This document shows, in pieces, positions 15,523 through 24,266 of a DNA stretch of 64,000 bases. The stretch is taken from contig JBAWZV010000002.1 in NCBI GenBank assembly GCA_037142875.1, positions 186,001-250,000 of the forward strand, written 5' to 3'. The notes below the pieces were generated by a model, which did no database searches, was not told the DNA's origin, and saw nothing but the letters and a program-made list of their open reading frames with translations. Position numbers and translations under genes: made by a program. How positions within the stretch are numbered: the first letter of the stretch is position 1; every line of letters starts with the position of its first letter. Source of the DNA: PALSA-600 sp037142875. GTDB taxonomy: Bacteria > Actinomycetota > Thermoleophilia > Gaiellales > Gaiellaceae.

Positions 15523-17160
15523 TCAGAGCCGGCCGGAGCGAATGACGCCCCAGAGGAGCCACACGCCGAGCACGCCCGACAGCAGGAACCCGAACGCGGA
15601 GACAACGTTCAGCCCGAGAACCTGGGGCCCGGTCTTCGCGAAGATGCCGATCAGGCTCGACCCGAGCAGGCCGCCCGTGACGACCATCGCGACGACGAGG
15701 CGGTTGAAGAGCACGTCGAGCTTGTGCAGGAGGTCGTCGAGGCCCTTGTGCACGAACCCGACCTCGATCTGCCCCTGCCTGACCTGCTCGAGCGTCTCGT
15801 GCACCTGGTAGGGCAGCTCCGCGGTCATCTGGGCGAGCTGCCAGACCTCGCGCTGGGCGCGCTTGGCGACCCGCGCCGGTGTGAACCGTTCGAGCATGAG
15901 TGACCGCGCGTAGGGCTGTGCGACCTCGAAGACGTTGAAGTCGGGATAGAGATCGACGCCGACCGACCCGACGGTCGCGATCGCCTTGTCAAGGAGGACA
16001 AACCGCGTCGGCAACCGCAGGTTCATCCGGTAGATCAGCTCGAAGGCCTCGCGGATCACCTGCAACGGGTCGATCTCGCGCAGGCTCGCACCGTAGTAAC
16101 GCGCGTAGACGGCGTGGAGTTCGGAGACGAACTCCTCCTCGCGATCTGCGGGATAGCGAACCCCGAGGTCGGCCAGCCGCTTCGGCAGCGCCTCGACGTT
16201 CTCACCCGCCGCATCGATGAAGAGTCGCGTCAGCTTGGAGAGGTCGCGGTCAGTGAGCTTTCCGGCGAGGCCGAAGTCGACGAGCCCGATCCGTTCCGGC
16301 GAGAGGACGAGGATGTTGGCTGGATGCGGATCGGCATGGAAGAAGCCGTGGCGGAAGATCATGGTCATCCACGCCTCCGCGACCAGGTAGGCGAGCCGAC
16401 GGCGCTGTGCGAGATCCCAGCTGTCGAGATCCAGGTCACGCACCTGGGCCCCCTGGAGCTCCTCGAGCGTCAGAACGCGGGAGCGCGTGTAGCTCCAGTA
16501 CGTGCGCGGCACGGTGACGTGCGGGTGCCCGGCAAAGTTCGCGTGAAACGCCTGGGCGTTGCGTCCCTCCTGCCGGTAGTCGAGCTCCTGGCGGATCGAC
16601 CGCGCGAACTCGTCGACGATCTCGCGTGTGTCGATGAAGTCGAGAGCGTGCACCCTCTCGCTCACGAGACGCGCGACCTGCTGGAGCAGCTGGATGTCGC
16701 TCTCGATCTGACGGGGCGCGTTCGGCCGCTGCACCTTGACGACGACGTGGCGGCCATTTGGCAGAACGGCCTTGTGAACCTGTCCGATCGACGCCGCCGC
16801 GAGCGGCTGCTCGTCGAACTCGAGGAAGAGACGCTCGAGCGGCTGGCCGAGATCCTCGCGGATCACCCGTTCGATGTCGTCGAACGGGAACGGGCGAACG
16901 TCGTCCTGGAGCCCCCGGAGCTCGGCGATGATGTCGGGCGGGACGATGTCGGGCCGGATCGAGAGCAGCTGCCCGAACTTCACGAAGGTCGGTCCGAGCT
17001 CGTCCAGCATCTCTCGGAGGTGACGGCCACGCGCGGTAGGCTCGCCGTCCCCCGGTGGGCTCCGGCGACCGTCGAGCAGATAGCCGAAGCCATGACGAAC
17101 GCCGACCTGAGCGATCTCACCGAGCCGCCCGACGTTCGCTGCCTTCGACCTCGCAGTCAC
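15523..17160 (-). CDS. ABC1/AarF/UbiB-family atypical kinase, membrane anchored
   Basis: A 545-residue protein-kinase-like ATPase. KxGQ motif KFGQ (61-64), the Ala-rich loop AAASIGQVH (121-129) that replaces the glycine loop, Lys142 in VVVKVQRP, HADPHPANI (275-283) and DFG (295-297) are all present; two membrane helices end the chain. UbiB/COQ8 relatives support isoprenoid quinone or other lipid metabolism, but the actinobacterial role is not settled. GTG at 17160 is chosen from the N-terminal similarity; it lies 34 bases below the aldolase/dehydrogenase stop, so it may share that transcript. Confidence 0.9.
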   Translation of the reverse strand: MTARSKAANVGRLGEIAQVGVRHGFGYLLDGRRSPPGDGEPTARGRHLREMLDELGPTFVKFGQLLSIRPDIVPPDIIAELRGLQDDVRPFPFDDIERVIREDLGQPLERLFLEFDEQPLAAASIGQVHKAVLPNGRHVVVKVQRPNAPRQIESDIQLLQQVARLVSERVHALDFIDTREIVDEFARSIRQELDYRQEGRNAQAFHANFAGHPHVTVPRTYWSYTRSRVLTLEELQGAQVRDLDLDSWDLAQRRRLAYLVAEAWMTMIFRHGFFHADPHPANILVLSPERIGLVDFGLAGKLTDRDLSKLTRLFIDAAGENVEALPKRLADLGVRYPADREEEFVSELHAVYARYYGASLREIDPLQVIREAFELIYRMNLRLPTRFVLLDKAIATVGSVGVDLYPDFNVFEVAQPYARSLMLERFTPARVAKRAQREVWQLAQMTAELPYQVHETLEQVRQGQIEVGFVHKGLDDLLHKLDVLFNRLVVAMVVTGGLLGSSLIGIFAKTGPQVLGLNVVSAFGFLLSGVLGVWLLWGVIRSGRL

Positions 17161-17194
17161 GAGGCAAGTGTTACACGCGCTGCGTTTTTCCTGC

Positions 17195-19084
17195 TCAGCG
17201 CGGGAAGGCGGCGGGGACACCACCGTCGACCGTGAGCACGCAGCCGGTCGTCGCCTGCGACCTCTCCGACGCGAGAAACGCGACGGCCTCCGCAACATCG
17301 TTCCCGCTGACCGCGCGCCCGAGCAGGCTCCGTGAGGCGTAGAACCGCTCGATCTCGTCCGGCTCGATGCCGTGGGCGGCGGCCCGCTGGGCGCGCAGCT
17401 CGTCCGACCAGAGCTTCGAGCCGGCGAAGATGGCGTCTGGGTTCACCGCGTTTGCCCGGATACCGTCTGCCCCGCCTTCGAGCGCAGCGATACGCATGAG
17501 CTGAACGAGCCCCGCCTTCGCGACCGAGTACGGGCCAAACCCGGCGCCCGGAGCGAACGCGTTCTTCGACGAGATGTAGACGAGGCTTCCGCCGATCCCC
17601 TGCCGCTGCAGCACCGGCCACACGCGTTTGGTCAGCAGGAAGTGCGACGTCAGGTTCACCTCGATGCTCCGCTGCCAATCGTGGTCGCCGAGCGCTGCGA
17701 GCGCACCGGTGGCGGCGATGCCGGCGTTGAAGACAACCGTGTCGAGCCCGCCGAATGCAGCAACCGCGCCTGCGATAACGCGGTCGACGAACCGAGGGTC
17801 GGTGAGGTCGCCAACAAGCGCGACCGCATCGGCGATCCCGCTCGCGGTCTCGAGGAGTCCCTCACCATCGATGTCCGCGAGCACGAGGTGAGCCCCTCGA
17901 CCTGCGAGGTCGCCTGCGACGTCCCGACCGATCCCCGACGCGGCACCGGTGACAAGTGCGATCGAGCCGGCGAGCTCGGGTGCCGGTGGCGCGGAGGCGA
18001 GCTTCGCGAGCTCGAGCGGCCACTGCTCGAAGTCGTCGATCTCCGGGTCGCTGAGCCACGACGACCCGCCGAATCGGTCGATCGTCGCCGCGGTCGTCCG
18101 GTGCGAGTGAGCCGCAAGCTCGAGCCGAACGCGGGCCGTGCGCACGTCGGCCGCGGCGACGACGCAGCCGATACCGGGGGCGAGCAGCACGCGTGGCACT
18201 GCTCCGTATGTCTGCTCGAACCTGTCCACCGCGTCCAGATCACGCAAGACGCAGGTTCTCCCGCCGATCCGCAGGATGTGGTCGGGCGTGCTGCGCGCAG
18301 CGGCGATCAGCTCGACATCGTCCCGACCGGCGATCGTTCGCTGCCCCGCGTCGACCGCAAGCACCTGCCTGTTGCCTCGCGACAGCCGTCCGCGGAGCCG
18401 TACGAGCTCGTCCGTATCCGTACTATCGGTCGCCGGGCTGGCGACCCCGATCTCGGAGAGTTCAACGTACTGCGTCGCGCGCGCGACGAGCTCGAGCGTG
18501 AGCTCGTAGGACTCCTCGTTGCTTGCACCCCAGGTCACGAGGCCGTGATGAGCGAGGACGACCGCCCGCGCACTCGCGAGGTCGGCCACGCGCTTGGAAA
18601 GCCCGAATCCCGGCCTGATGTAGTCGACAACGGCGACATCGTCGCCCAGCGCCTCTCGGACAGCCCGGTGCGGATCGGGGGCGTTTGCGAGCGCGCAGAT
18701 CGCGTCGGCATGGACGTGGTCGACGTTCGTCGCGGGGAGAAAGGCATGAAGCAGCGTCTCGATCGATGGCCTCGGCCCGTCGGGCTCGACCATGCAGTGC
18801 CCGAGGTAGGCAACCATCTCCTCGTCTGTCATCTCCGCCCGCTCCCGCAGGGGCAACAGGTCGTCGAGCCAGAGCCCTGGAAAGTGGCGCCTCTCGGCCG
18901 TTGCGAGGTCGGAGCCGCTCCCCTTGATGCGCAGCACGCGACGTTCGCGTCCGAGATGATCGGCCTCGACGAGCTTCGTCGAGGTGTTCCCGCCACCGTG
19001 CAGTACGAGCGACCGGTCAGAGCCGATCAGCCGCGAACGGCTGACGAGACGATCGAGCTCGGTGTCGCCTGGGATGGCCGCCAT
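17195..19084 (-). CDS. bifunctional class II sugar aldolase / short-chain dehydrogenase (RhaD/RhaE type)
   Basis: A 629-residue fusion. The N-terminal class II aldolase/adducin domain has Glu109, the HVHAD zinc ligands (His123, His125) and AHHGL (179-183), which split a ketose-1-phosphate such as rhamnulose-1-phosphate. The C-terminal SDR domain (about 372-629) has TGAASGIG (379-386), ISSKNAF and the Tyr519-x3-Lys523 pair, and would oxidise the lactaldehyde released. Such fusions serve rhamnose or fucose use, yet no sugar kinase, isomerase or transporter is nearby. A leaderless-type TAGCAT box precedes the ATG. Confidence 0.88.
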   Translation of the reverse strand: MAAIPGDTELDRLVSRSRLIGSDRSLVLHGGGNTSTKLVEADHLGRERRVLRIKGSGSDLATAERRHFPGLWLDDLLPLRERAEMTDEEMVAYLGHCMVEPDGPRPSIETLLHAFLPATNVDHVHADAICALANAPDPHRAVREALGDDVAVVDYIRPGFGLSKRVADLASARAVVLAHHGLVTWGASNEESYELTLELVARATQYVELSEIGVASPATDSTDTDELVRLRGRLSRGNRQVLAVDAGQRTIAGRDDVELIAAARSTPDHILRIGGRTCVLRDLDAVDRFEQTYGAVPRVLLAPGIGCVVAAADVRTARVRLELAAHSHRTTAATIDRFGGSSWLSDPEIDDFEQWPLELAKLASAPPAPELAGSIALVTGAASGIGRDVAGDLAGRGAHLVLADIDGEGLLETASGIADAVALVGDLTDPRFVDRVIAGAVAAFGGLDTVVFNAGIAATGALAALGDHDWQRSIEVNLTSHFLLTKRVWPVLQRQGIGGSLVYISSKNAFAPGAGFGPYSVAKAGLVQLMRIAALEGGADGIRANAVNPDAIFAGSKLWSDELRAQRAAAHGIEPDEIERFYASRSLLGRAVSGNDVAEAVAFLASERSQATTGCVLTVDGGVPAAFPR

Positions 19085-19090
19085 ACGGCG

Positions 19091-19096
19091 ATGCTA
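19091..19096 (-). promoter_or_regulatory. leaderless -10 box of the aldolase/dehydrogenase
   Basis: TAGCAT ends 6 bases before the ATG at 19084. It separates this gene from the upstream greA on the same strand, making a separate transcription unit likely. Confidence 0.5.
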
Positions 19097-19103
19097 GTGA
19101 GCG

Positions 19104-19550
19104 CTAGGAGATGTCGCGAACGGTCGCCTGCCACGAGCCGCGCGGCGCCTGCACCGTCACGGACTCACCGATCTTTCGACCGAGGAGCGCAGAGCCGAGT
19201 GGTGAGGTCGGGGAGACCGTTCCGGGCCCTCCCACGCCGCTCACCTCGACCTTGATGATCGTGCCTGACTCGTCCTCGACGTCCACGACCGACCCGATTC
19301 CGACCTCGTCGACGCTCTCGTGCTCGACGATCTCGGCGAGGTCGAGCCGCGCACGGAGCGTGCGGATCCGGGCCTCCAGCAGGCCCTGCTCGTTCTTGGC
19401 GGCGTGGTACTCGAAGTTCTCCGAGAGGTCACCGAACTCACGGGCCTTCTTGATCGCCGCGACGACCTCTGTGCGGCGGGGCCCTTCGAGCTCCTCGATC
19501 TCGGCGCGGAGGGCCGCGGCCTGCTCGGCAGTGAGCCGGTTGTCTACCAC
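19104..19550 (-). CDS. greA: transcription elongation factor GreA
   Basis: A 148-residue Gre factor that rescues backtracked RNA polymerase by stimulating transcript cleavage. The N-terminal coiled coil carries the acidic tip in FGDLSENFEYHAAKNEQ (Asp-Leu-Ser-Glu-Asn), and the C-terminal FKBP-like domain ends with LLGRKIGESVTVQAPRG. Start is GTG at 19550, overlapping the helicase stop by 7 bases, so it is cotranscribed with the helicase. Confidence 0.94.
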   Translation of the reverse strand: MVDNRLTAEQAAALRAEIEELEGPRRTEVVAAIKKAREFGDLSENFEYHAAKNEQGLLEARIRTLRARLDLAEIVEHESVDEVGIGSVVDVEDESGTIIKVEVSGVGGPGTVSPTSPLGSALLGRKIGESVTVQAPRGSWQATVRDIS

Positions 19551-20713
19551 TTCGATCGCCGTCCCTTGCGGGATGTGTAGACCACCCGCGCCCGTGCCAT
19601 CTTCATGCCGGACTCCTCGAACTTCTCGGTGTGACCCTGAAGACGGGCGACGCGGCTGACGTCGTTCTGCTGCTCGGGAAGCACGAGCGTGATCCCGGTG
19701 CCACCGCGGCCTGCACGGCCGGTGCGGCCGACACGGTGCGTGTACGAGCTTGCCTCCTCCGGCGGATCGAAGTTGATCACGTGCGTGATGTCGTCGACGT
19801 CGAGACCTCGAGCCGCGACATCGGTCGCGACGAGCGTTCGCACCTTGCCCGAGTCGAAGTGGGCGAGCGCCTTCTCACGCTGAGCCTGGGCCTTGTCGCC
19901 GTGGATCGCGACTGCCTCGATGTCGTGGCGGCGAAGCTTCTCGACCAGTCGGTCGGCGCCGGCCTTCGTGCGCACGAAGACGAGCGCAAGCCCTCCGTCG
20001 CTCGGCAGAAGATCGACCAGCGTCTGCACCTTGTTCTCGGCGGTGACCGGGATGAACTGGTGGTCGACGTCGCCGCTGCGCCGCTCCTCGGGGAGGTCCG
20101 CGTCGAAGCGGGACGGGAAGCTCGTGTACTTCCGCGCCAGCTCGCCGACCTCGCCGTCGAGCGTCGCGGAGAAGAACATGGTCTGCCGGTCGGCGTGCAG
20201 CCGCCGGACGATCTTGTCGACCTGCGGCTTGAACCCCATATCGAGCATGCGGTCGGCCTCGTCGAGTACGAGGATGTCGACGTTGTCGAGCGAGAGCAGC
20301 TTGCGATCGACGAGGTCCTGAAGCCGGCCGGGCGTAGCGACGACGATGTGCGCCGCCTTCGCGTCGGCCGCCTGCTTGGGTAGCGGCACGCCGCCGTACA
20401 CGGACACGACCTTGAGCTTGCGTGCCTTGCCGACCAGTTCGAGCGACTCGGTCACCTGAACGGCGAGCTCCCGTGTCGGGACGAGGATGAGGGCGGACGG
20501 CTTCGGCGAGTCGGCGTCGAGCCGCTCGACAATGGGGATCCCGAAGGCGAGCGTCTTGCCGGAGCCGGTCGGGCTCTTCGCAAGGACGTCACCGCCTCGG
20601 ATCGCCTCGGGGATGGCTACGACCTGGATCGGGAACGGTGAGTCAATCCCTTGGGCCGAGAGCACGTCACACACGGCATCGGAAACGCCGAGGGCGCGGA
20701 AGTCTTGCGTCAT
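19544..20713 (-). CDS. DEAD-box RNA helicase (RhlE/CshA-like)
   Basis: A 389-residue helicase with the two RecA-like domains and little else: Q motif FPIQ, motif I SPTGSGKT, Ia PTRELA, II VLDEADRML, III SAT, and in domain 2 ARGLDVDDITHVINFD and HRVGRTGRAGRGG. It lacks a long basic C-terminal tail. The ATG at 20713 follows AAGGAG at 9 bases. A 5' leader of about 95 bases containing a tiny ORF precedes it. Likely roles are RNA unwinding in ribosome assembly, decay or cold growth. Confidence 0.93.
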   Translation of the reverse strand: MTQDFRALGVSDAVCDVLSAQGIDSPFPIQVVAIPEAIRGGDVLAKSPTGSGKTLAFGIPIVERLDADSPKPSALILVPTRELAVQVTESLELVGKARKLKVVSVYGGVPLPKQAADAKAAHIVVATPGRLQDLVDRKLLSLDNVDILVLDEADRMLDMGFKPQVDKIVRRLHADRQTMFFSATLDGEVGELARKYTSFPSRFDADLPEERRSGDVDHQFIPVTAENKVQTLVDLLPSDGGLALVFVRTKAGADRLVEKLRRHDIEAVAIHGDKAQAQREKALAHFDSGKVRTLVATDVAARGLDVDDITHVINFDPPEEASSYTHRVGRTGRAGRGGTGITLVLPEQQNDVSRVARLQGHTEKFEESGMKMARARVVYTSRKGRRSKW

Positions 20714-20782
20714 ATGGTCGAACTCCTTCTGGTCGGACGAGATCCCGTTCACCGTCTCGACGTCTGCCGAAGGAACGCGACC

Positions 20783-20809
20783 TCACCGGAGAGCCGCATT
20801 GCCCTCCAT
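20783..20809 (-). CDS. possible leaderless mini-ORF in the helicase leader
   Basis: ATG at 20809 opens an 8-codon frame (MEGNAALR, then TGA) exactly 7 bases below a TACCGT box (20817-20822), the spacing of a leaderless start. The helicase start with its own ribosome site lies 70 bases further on. If translated, this small peptide could tune expression of the helicase. It is too short to judge by composition. Confidence 0.3.
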   Translation of the reverse strand: MEGNAALR

Positions 20810-20852
20810 GACGGGCACGGTAGCAGGGGAACCGGCCGACGCAGGGATGACT

Positions 20853-21131
20853 TCAGGCGTCGTCGCGCTCGAGCAGGCGGAGCCGGTGCTCGAGCTGGGC
20901 GATCCGCAGGTCGAGCTCATCCAGGTCGTCGCGGGTCACGAGACCGAGCTCGCGGAAGAGATCCTTGAGACGCTCGCGTGTCCCCTCACCGATCCGGACG
21001 CTGTCGCCACGCCAGCGCGACGTCACCTCCTCGAGCAATGAGCGGGCCTCGTCAAGACGTGGCCCGACGACGGACGCGAGCCACTCGACCGGGTCGCGGT
21101 CGTCGCGCTGCTCGTCAGCGGGGGCGTCCAT
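20853..21131 (-). CDS. small charged helical protein of unknown function
   Basis: A 92-residue soluble protein. The middle (VGPRLDEARSLLEEVTSRWRGDSVRIGEGTRERLKDLFRELGLV) and end (DDLDELDLRIAQLEHRLRLLE) read as amphipathic helices, the latter a likely coiled coil with heptad leucines. The design resembles poly(3-hydroxyalkanoate)-granule phasin-like or accessory coiled-coil proteins, but I do not recognise a family. The start overlaps the secDF stop by 17 bases, so it is translated from the same message. Confidence 0.65.
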   Translation of the reverse strand: MDAPADEQRDDRDPVEWLASVVGPRLDEARSLLEEVTSRWRGDSVRIGEGTRERLKDLFRELGLVTRDDLDELDLRIAQLEHRLRLLERDDA

Positions 21132-23967
21132 GGGGCCTTGTCTGACGGCGTTGACGACGCCGTTCGCGCTTCGCGTCGGCCGTGATGTCCGGTGGATCGA
21201 CGACGTCGTGGAGCGCCTCCTCGATCCCGTCCATCGGCGTCTTCGGCGTCGGCTCGTCCACCGCTGCCTTCTCGGCGCGGCGCAGCAGCAGCCCATGGGA
21301 GGTCGTATCTCCCGCGTCGTCCTTGCGGCGGGCGTACTCGGGGTCGCGCTCCATCAGGCCGGTCAGGAGCGGCGTGGCGATGAAGATCGTCGACACGGCG
21401 CCGATCGAGATCCCGACCATGATCGCGAACGCGAAGTCCTTGAGCGTTGCGCCGCCGAAGGCAAAGAGCGCAACGATCGGCAGCAGGGTGATGACGGAGG
21501 TGACGATCGAGCGCCGGAGGACCTCCCACACCGAGACGTTCGCAATCGTCGCGATCGACGCGCGCGGCATCAGGCGCATGTTCTCGCGGACTCGGTCGAA
21601 CACGATGATCGTGTCGTAGACCGAGTAGCCGAGAATCGTCAACATTGCGGCGACGGTCGAGGCCGTGACCTCGCGGCCCGAGATCGCGTAGACGCCGAGC
21701 GCGATCGGGATGTCGTTGAGCAACGTTCGCAGGATTGGAATTGCAAAGCGCCAGCGATACCGAAGCGTCACGTAGACCGCGATCAGCAGGAACGAGACGA
21801 TGATCGCGACGATCGCGCCCTGGAGGATCTGCCGGCTGAAGCTCGCCGAGACGTTCTTCGTCCCCAGCTTGAGCGCGTGGACACGTTCGGTCAGGTCATT
21901 GGTGAGCCTGGTCTGATCGGCGGGCGCCAGCTTCTTGAGCCGCACCTGGAAGCTCGTGTACTTGTCCGCGCCGGAGACCGTGCCGCGACCCTGGACGACG
22001 GCGTCGTTACGGCCAATCGCCGTGGTCTGATCACGGACGAGCGTCAGCGACGTCGGCTTCGCCGTCGTGAATGCGATCTGGACGCCGCCCTTGAAGTCGA
22101 TGCCGAGGTTCAGTCCCTTCACGCCGATCGCAAAGACGCTCAGCACGATCGCCGCAACCGAGAGCACGAACCAGAGGCGGCGTCTCCCGACGACGTCGAT
22201 CCGCTGCCACTTCGGGATCTCCGTCGCTGTCGCCCCCATGAAGCGCGGATCAGCAAACCACTTGAACCCGGCGAGCAGCCCGAGCATCGCGCGCGTCGCG
22301 GCGACGGCAGTGACGAGCGACATCACGGTGCCGATGAGCAGCATCAGCGCGAAGCCCTTCACCTCGGCGGTCGCGACGGCAAAGAGGATCAGGGCCGTGA
22401 TGCAGGTGACGACGTTGGCGTCGACGATCGTGTGGAAGCCCTTCGCGTAGCCGGCGGCGATCGCGGCGCGGACCGAGCGTCCGCCACGCACCTCTTCCTT
22501 GATGCGTTCGAACACGACGACGTTCGCGTCCGCCGCTACGCCGATCGTGAGCACGAGACCGGCAAAGCCCGGCAGCGTCAGGGTGACGCCGAGCAGCAGG
22601 ATGGCCCCGTACATGAATGCCGAGTAGATCGCGAGGCCGATGACGGCGACGAGCCCGAGGAACCGGTAGAGCAGCAGCAGGAACAGGACGACCGCGATCA
22701 GACCTCCAAGAGCGGCGTTGCGAGCCTGGCGGAGCGAGTCCTTGCCGAGCGTGGCCGAGACGTCGGAGCGCTCGACGGTGATGAACCTGACCGGCAGTGC
22801 GCCTGTCTGCAGGACGAGTGCAAGCTTCTTCGCCTCGGAGAGCGATGCCAGCCCGGTGATCTGGGCGCCGCCGTTCGAGGGGTCGATCCCGTCCGGGTAG
22901 GTTCCGTAGTCGATCGTCGGGAACGAGTAGATCTGGTTGTCAAGCACGATCGCGAAGCTCTGGTTGGCACCGAGCCCGGCGCCACGACGTGCCTCGTCAC
23001 GGGTGATCTGGTGGAAGAGCTTGTTCCCCGAGCCGGTGAACTGCATCGTCACGATCGGCGCGCTCGACGTCGGATCGAAGTCGGCGTTCGTGCCGGAGAG
23101 CTTCAGATCCTTCCCCGTCATCTGCGGATACGGGCTCTCCGTGTCGCCGCTGAAGCTGCCGTGCTTGAAGAGGTAGTAGTAGGTCGTCCCGTCGGCGGGC
23201 GCGGTGTTCAGGCCAGGACAGACGACCGCGATGGTCGAGTCGCAGGTGACCACGACAGCCTTCGCGGGGACCGAGAGCACCTGATACCCCGTTGGCCAGC
23301 CCGGCGTGGTCTTCCCCGGCCGGATGGTGACGGTCTTCGTCGTCTTCTTCTTGCCCTTGACCGTCGTCAGCTTGACGTGCTTGATCTTGATCGGGGTGAG
23401 GTGACGGGCATCCGGATCCTTCTTGAGCAGCGCGAGCGTCTCGGCCGGGCCCGCGACGACCTTCTTGGCGCGGGAGTCGAAGACGTAGTACCCCGACGGT
23501 GTCCCCTTCTGCCCGGTCTGAACCCGGACGAGAAGGTCGAAGATCTTCGTCGCGGCGACCGGATTCTGTGAGGCGTCAATCGACGGCGGCCGCAGGGCTG
23601 GTGTCAGGTCGTACAGCTCGAGCTGGGCGGTCTGGCCGATGATCTGGGCCGCCTGGTTCGTGTTGTGCACCGCCGGGAGCTGGATGACGATCTGGTTCGA
23701 CCCCTGCTTGCGGATCTCCGGCTCTGAGACGCCGAGCTTGTCGACGCGGTTGCGCATGATGTCGATCGACCGCGTCATGTCGTCCGCGGTCAGGATGTGG
23801 CCGCGCGGCGGCTGGGCCTGGAGCACGACCTCGAGGCCGCCCTGCAGGTCGAGGCCCTGGCGCAGCGACTTGTGTGCCGGCGAGCCGGGCACGGCAAGCA
23901 GCGCCACACCGGCGAGGGCGCCGATGATCAGTGCGACGAGCGTGAGATGTGAGCGGCGCGATGCCAA
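21115..23967 (-). CDS. secDF: fused protein-export membrane protein SecDF
   Basis: A single 950-residue chain with SecD then SecF halves, twelve membrane segments in all. SecD motifs: DLQGGLEVVL (40-49) after the first helix, and LTIGVAADANVVVFERIKEE in its membrane part. SecF motifs: GIDFKGGVQIAF and GYSVYDTIIVFDRVREN. The proton-driven complex pulls secreted proteins out of SecYEG. The periplasmic P1 region carries a large Lys/Thr-rich insertion (about residues 150-290) and two cysteines (TCDST, VCPGL). Start is TTG at 23967 with AAGG upstream. yajC lies 11 bases upstream. Confidence 0.94.
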   Translation of the reverse strand: MASRRSHLTLVALIIGALAGVALLAVPGSPAHKSLRQGLDLQGGLEVVLQAQPPRGHILTADDMTRSIDIMRNRVDKLGVSEPEIRKQGSNQIVIQLPAVHNTNQAAQIIGQTAQLELYDLTPALRPPSIDASQNPVAATKIFDLLVRVQTGQKGTPSGYYVFDSRAKKVVAGPAETLALLKKDPDARHLTPIKIKHVKLTTVKGKKKTTKTVTIRPGKTTPGWPTGYQVLSVPAKAVVVTCDSTIAVVCPGLNTAPADGTTYYYLFKHGSFSGDTESPYPQMTGKDLKLSGTNADFDPTSSAPIVTMQFTGSGNKLFHQITRDEARRGAGLGANQSFAIVLDNQIYSFPTIDYGTYPDGIDPSNGGAQITGLASLSEAKKLALVLQTGALPVRFITVERSDVSATLGKDSLRQARNAALGGLIAVVLFLLLLYRFLGLVAVIGLAIYSAFMYGAILLLGVTLTLPGFAGLVLTIGVAADANVVVFERIKEEVRGGRSVRAAIAAGYAKGFHTIVDANVVTCITALILFAVATAEVKGFALMLLIGTVMSLVTAVAATRAMLGLLAGFKWFADPRFMGATATEIPKWQRIDVVGRRRLWFVLSVAAIVLSVFAIGVKGLNLGIDFKGGVQIAFTTAKPTSLTLVRDQTTAIGRNDAVVQGRGTVSGADKYTSFQVRLKKLAPADQTRLTNDLTERVHALKLGTKNVSASFSRQILQGAIVAIIVSFLLIAVYVTLRYRWRFAIPILRTLLNDIPIALGVYAISGREVTASTVAAMLTILGYSVYDTIIVFDRVRENMRLMPRASIATIANVSVWEVLRRSIVTSVITLLPIVALFAFGGATLKDFAFAIMVGISIGAVSTIFIATPLLTGLMERDPEYARRKDDAGDTTSHGLLLRRAEKAAVDEPTPKTPMDGIEEALHDVVDPPDITADAKRERRRQRRQTRPHGRPR

Positions 23968-23978
23968 GCGCGGAAACC

Positions 23979-24266
23979 TTAGCCGTCAGCCTGCGGTTTT
24001 TCGAGCGGGGCCGATTCGATCTGCGCCACAGCTGCGATTGCGCGACGGTCGAGCGTCACGACCACGCCGGGGGCAAGCTCGACGCGGACGTCGGTCTCCC
24101 CCGCCTCGACCACGGCTGCGTGGAGCCCGCCCGCAGTGATGATCTCGTCACCGGGTACGACCGCGTCCTGCATCGCCGCGTGGCTGCGCTGGCGCTTGCG
24201 GGCCGGAAACGAGAGCAGCGCCCAGCAGACGGCGACGAGCAGGGCGATCGAGATCACGGGACCCAT
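23979..24266 (-). CDS. yajC: preprotein translocase subunit YajC
   Basis: A 95-residue protein with one N-terminal membrane helix (about 4-21) followed by RKRQRSHAAMQDAVVPGDEIITAGGLHAAV, the conserved YajC beta domain. Partner of SecDF, which follows 11 bases later. Start shares a base with the tgt stop (TAATG). Confidence 0.92.
   Translation of the reverse strand: MGPVISIALLVAVCWALLSFPARKRQRSHAAMQDAVVPGDEIITAGGLHAAVVEAGETDVRVELAPGVVVTLDRRAIAAVAQIESAPLEKPQADG

Noticed and set aside
17372..19255. A 627-codon open frame opposite the aldolase/dehydrogenase
   Set aside because: Shadow of a clear two-domain enzyme; composition is not protein-like.
20965..23571. An 868-codon open frame on the plus strand opposite secDF
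   Set aside because: Antisense shadow in high-GC DNA: highly charged Arg/Asp/Glu-rich composition without any domain, while the minus strand encodes a full SecDF.
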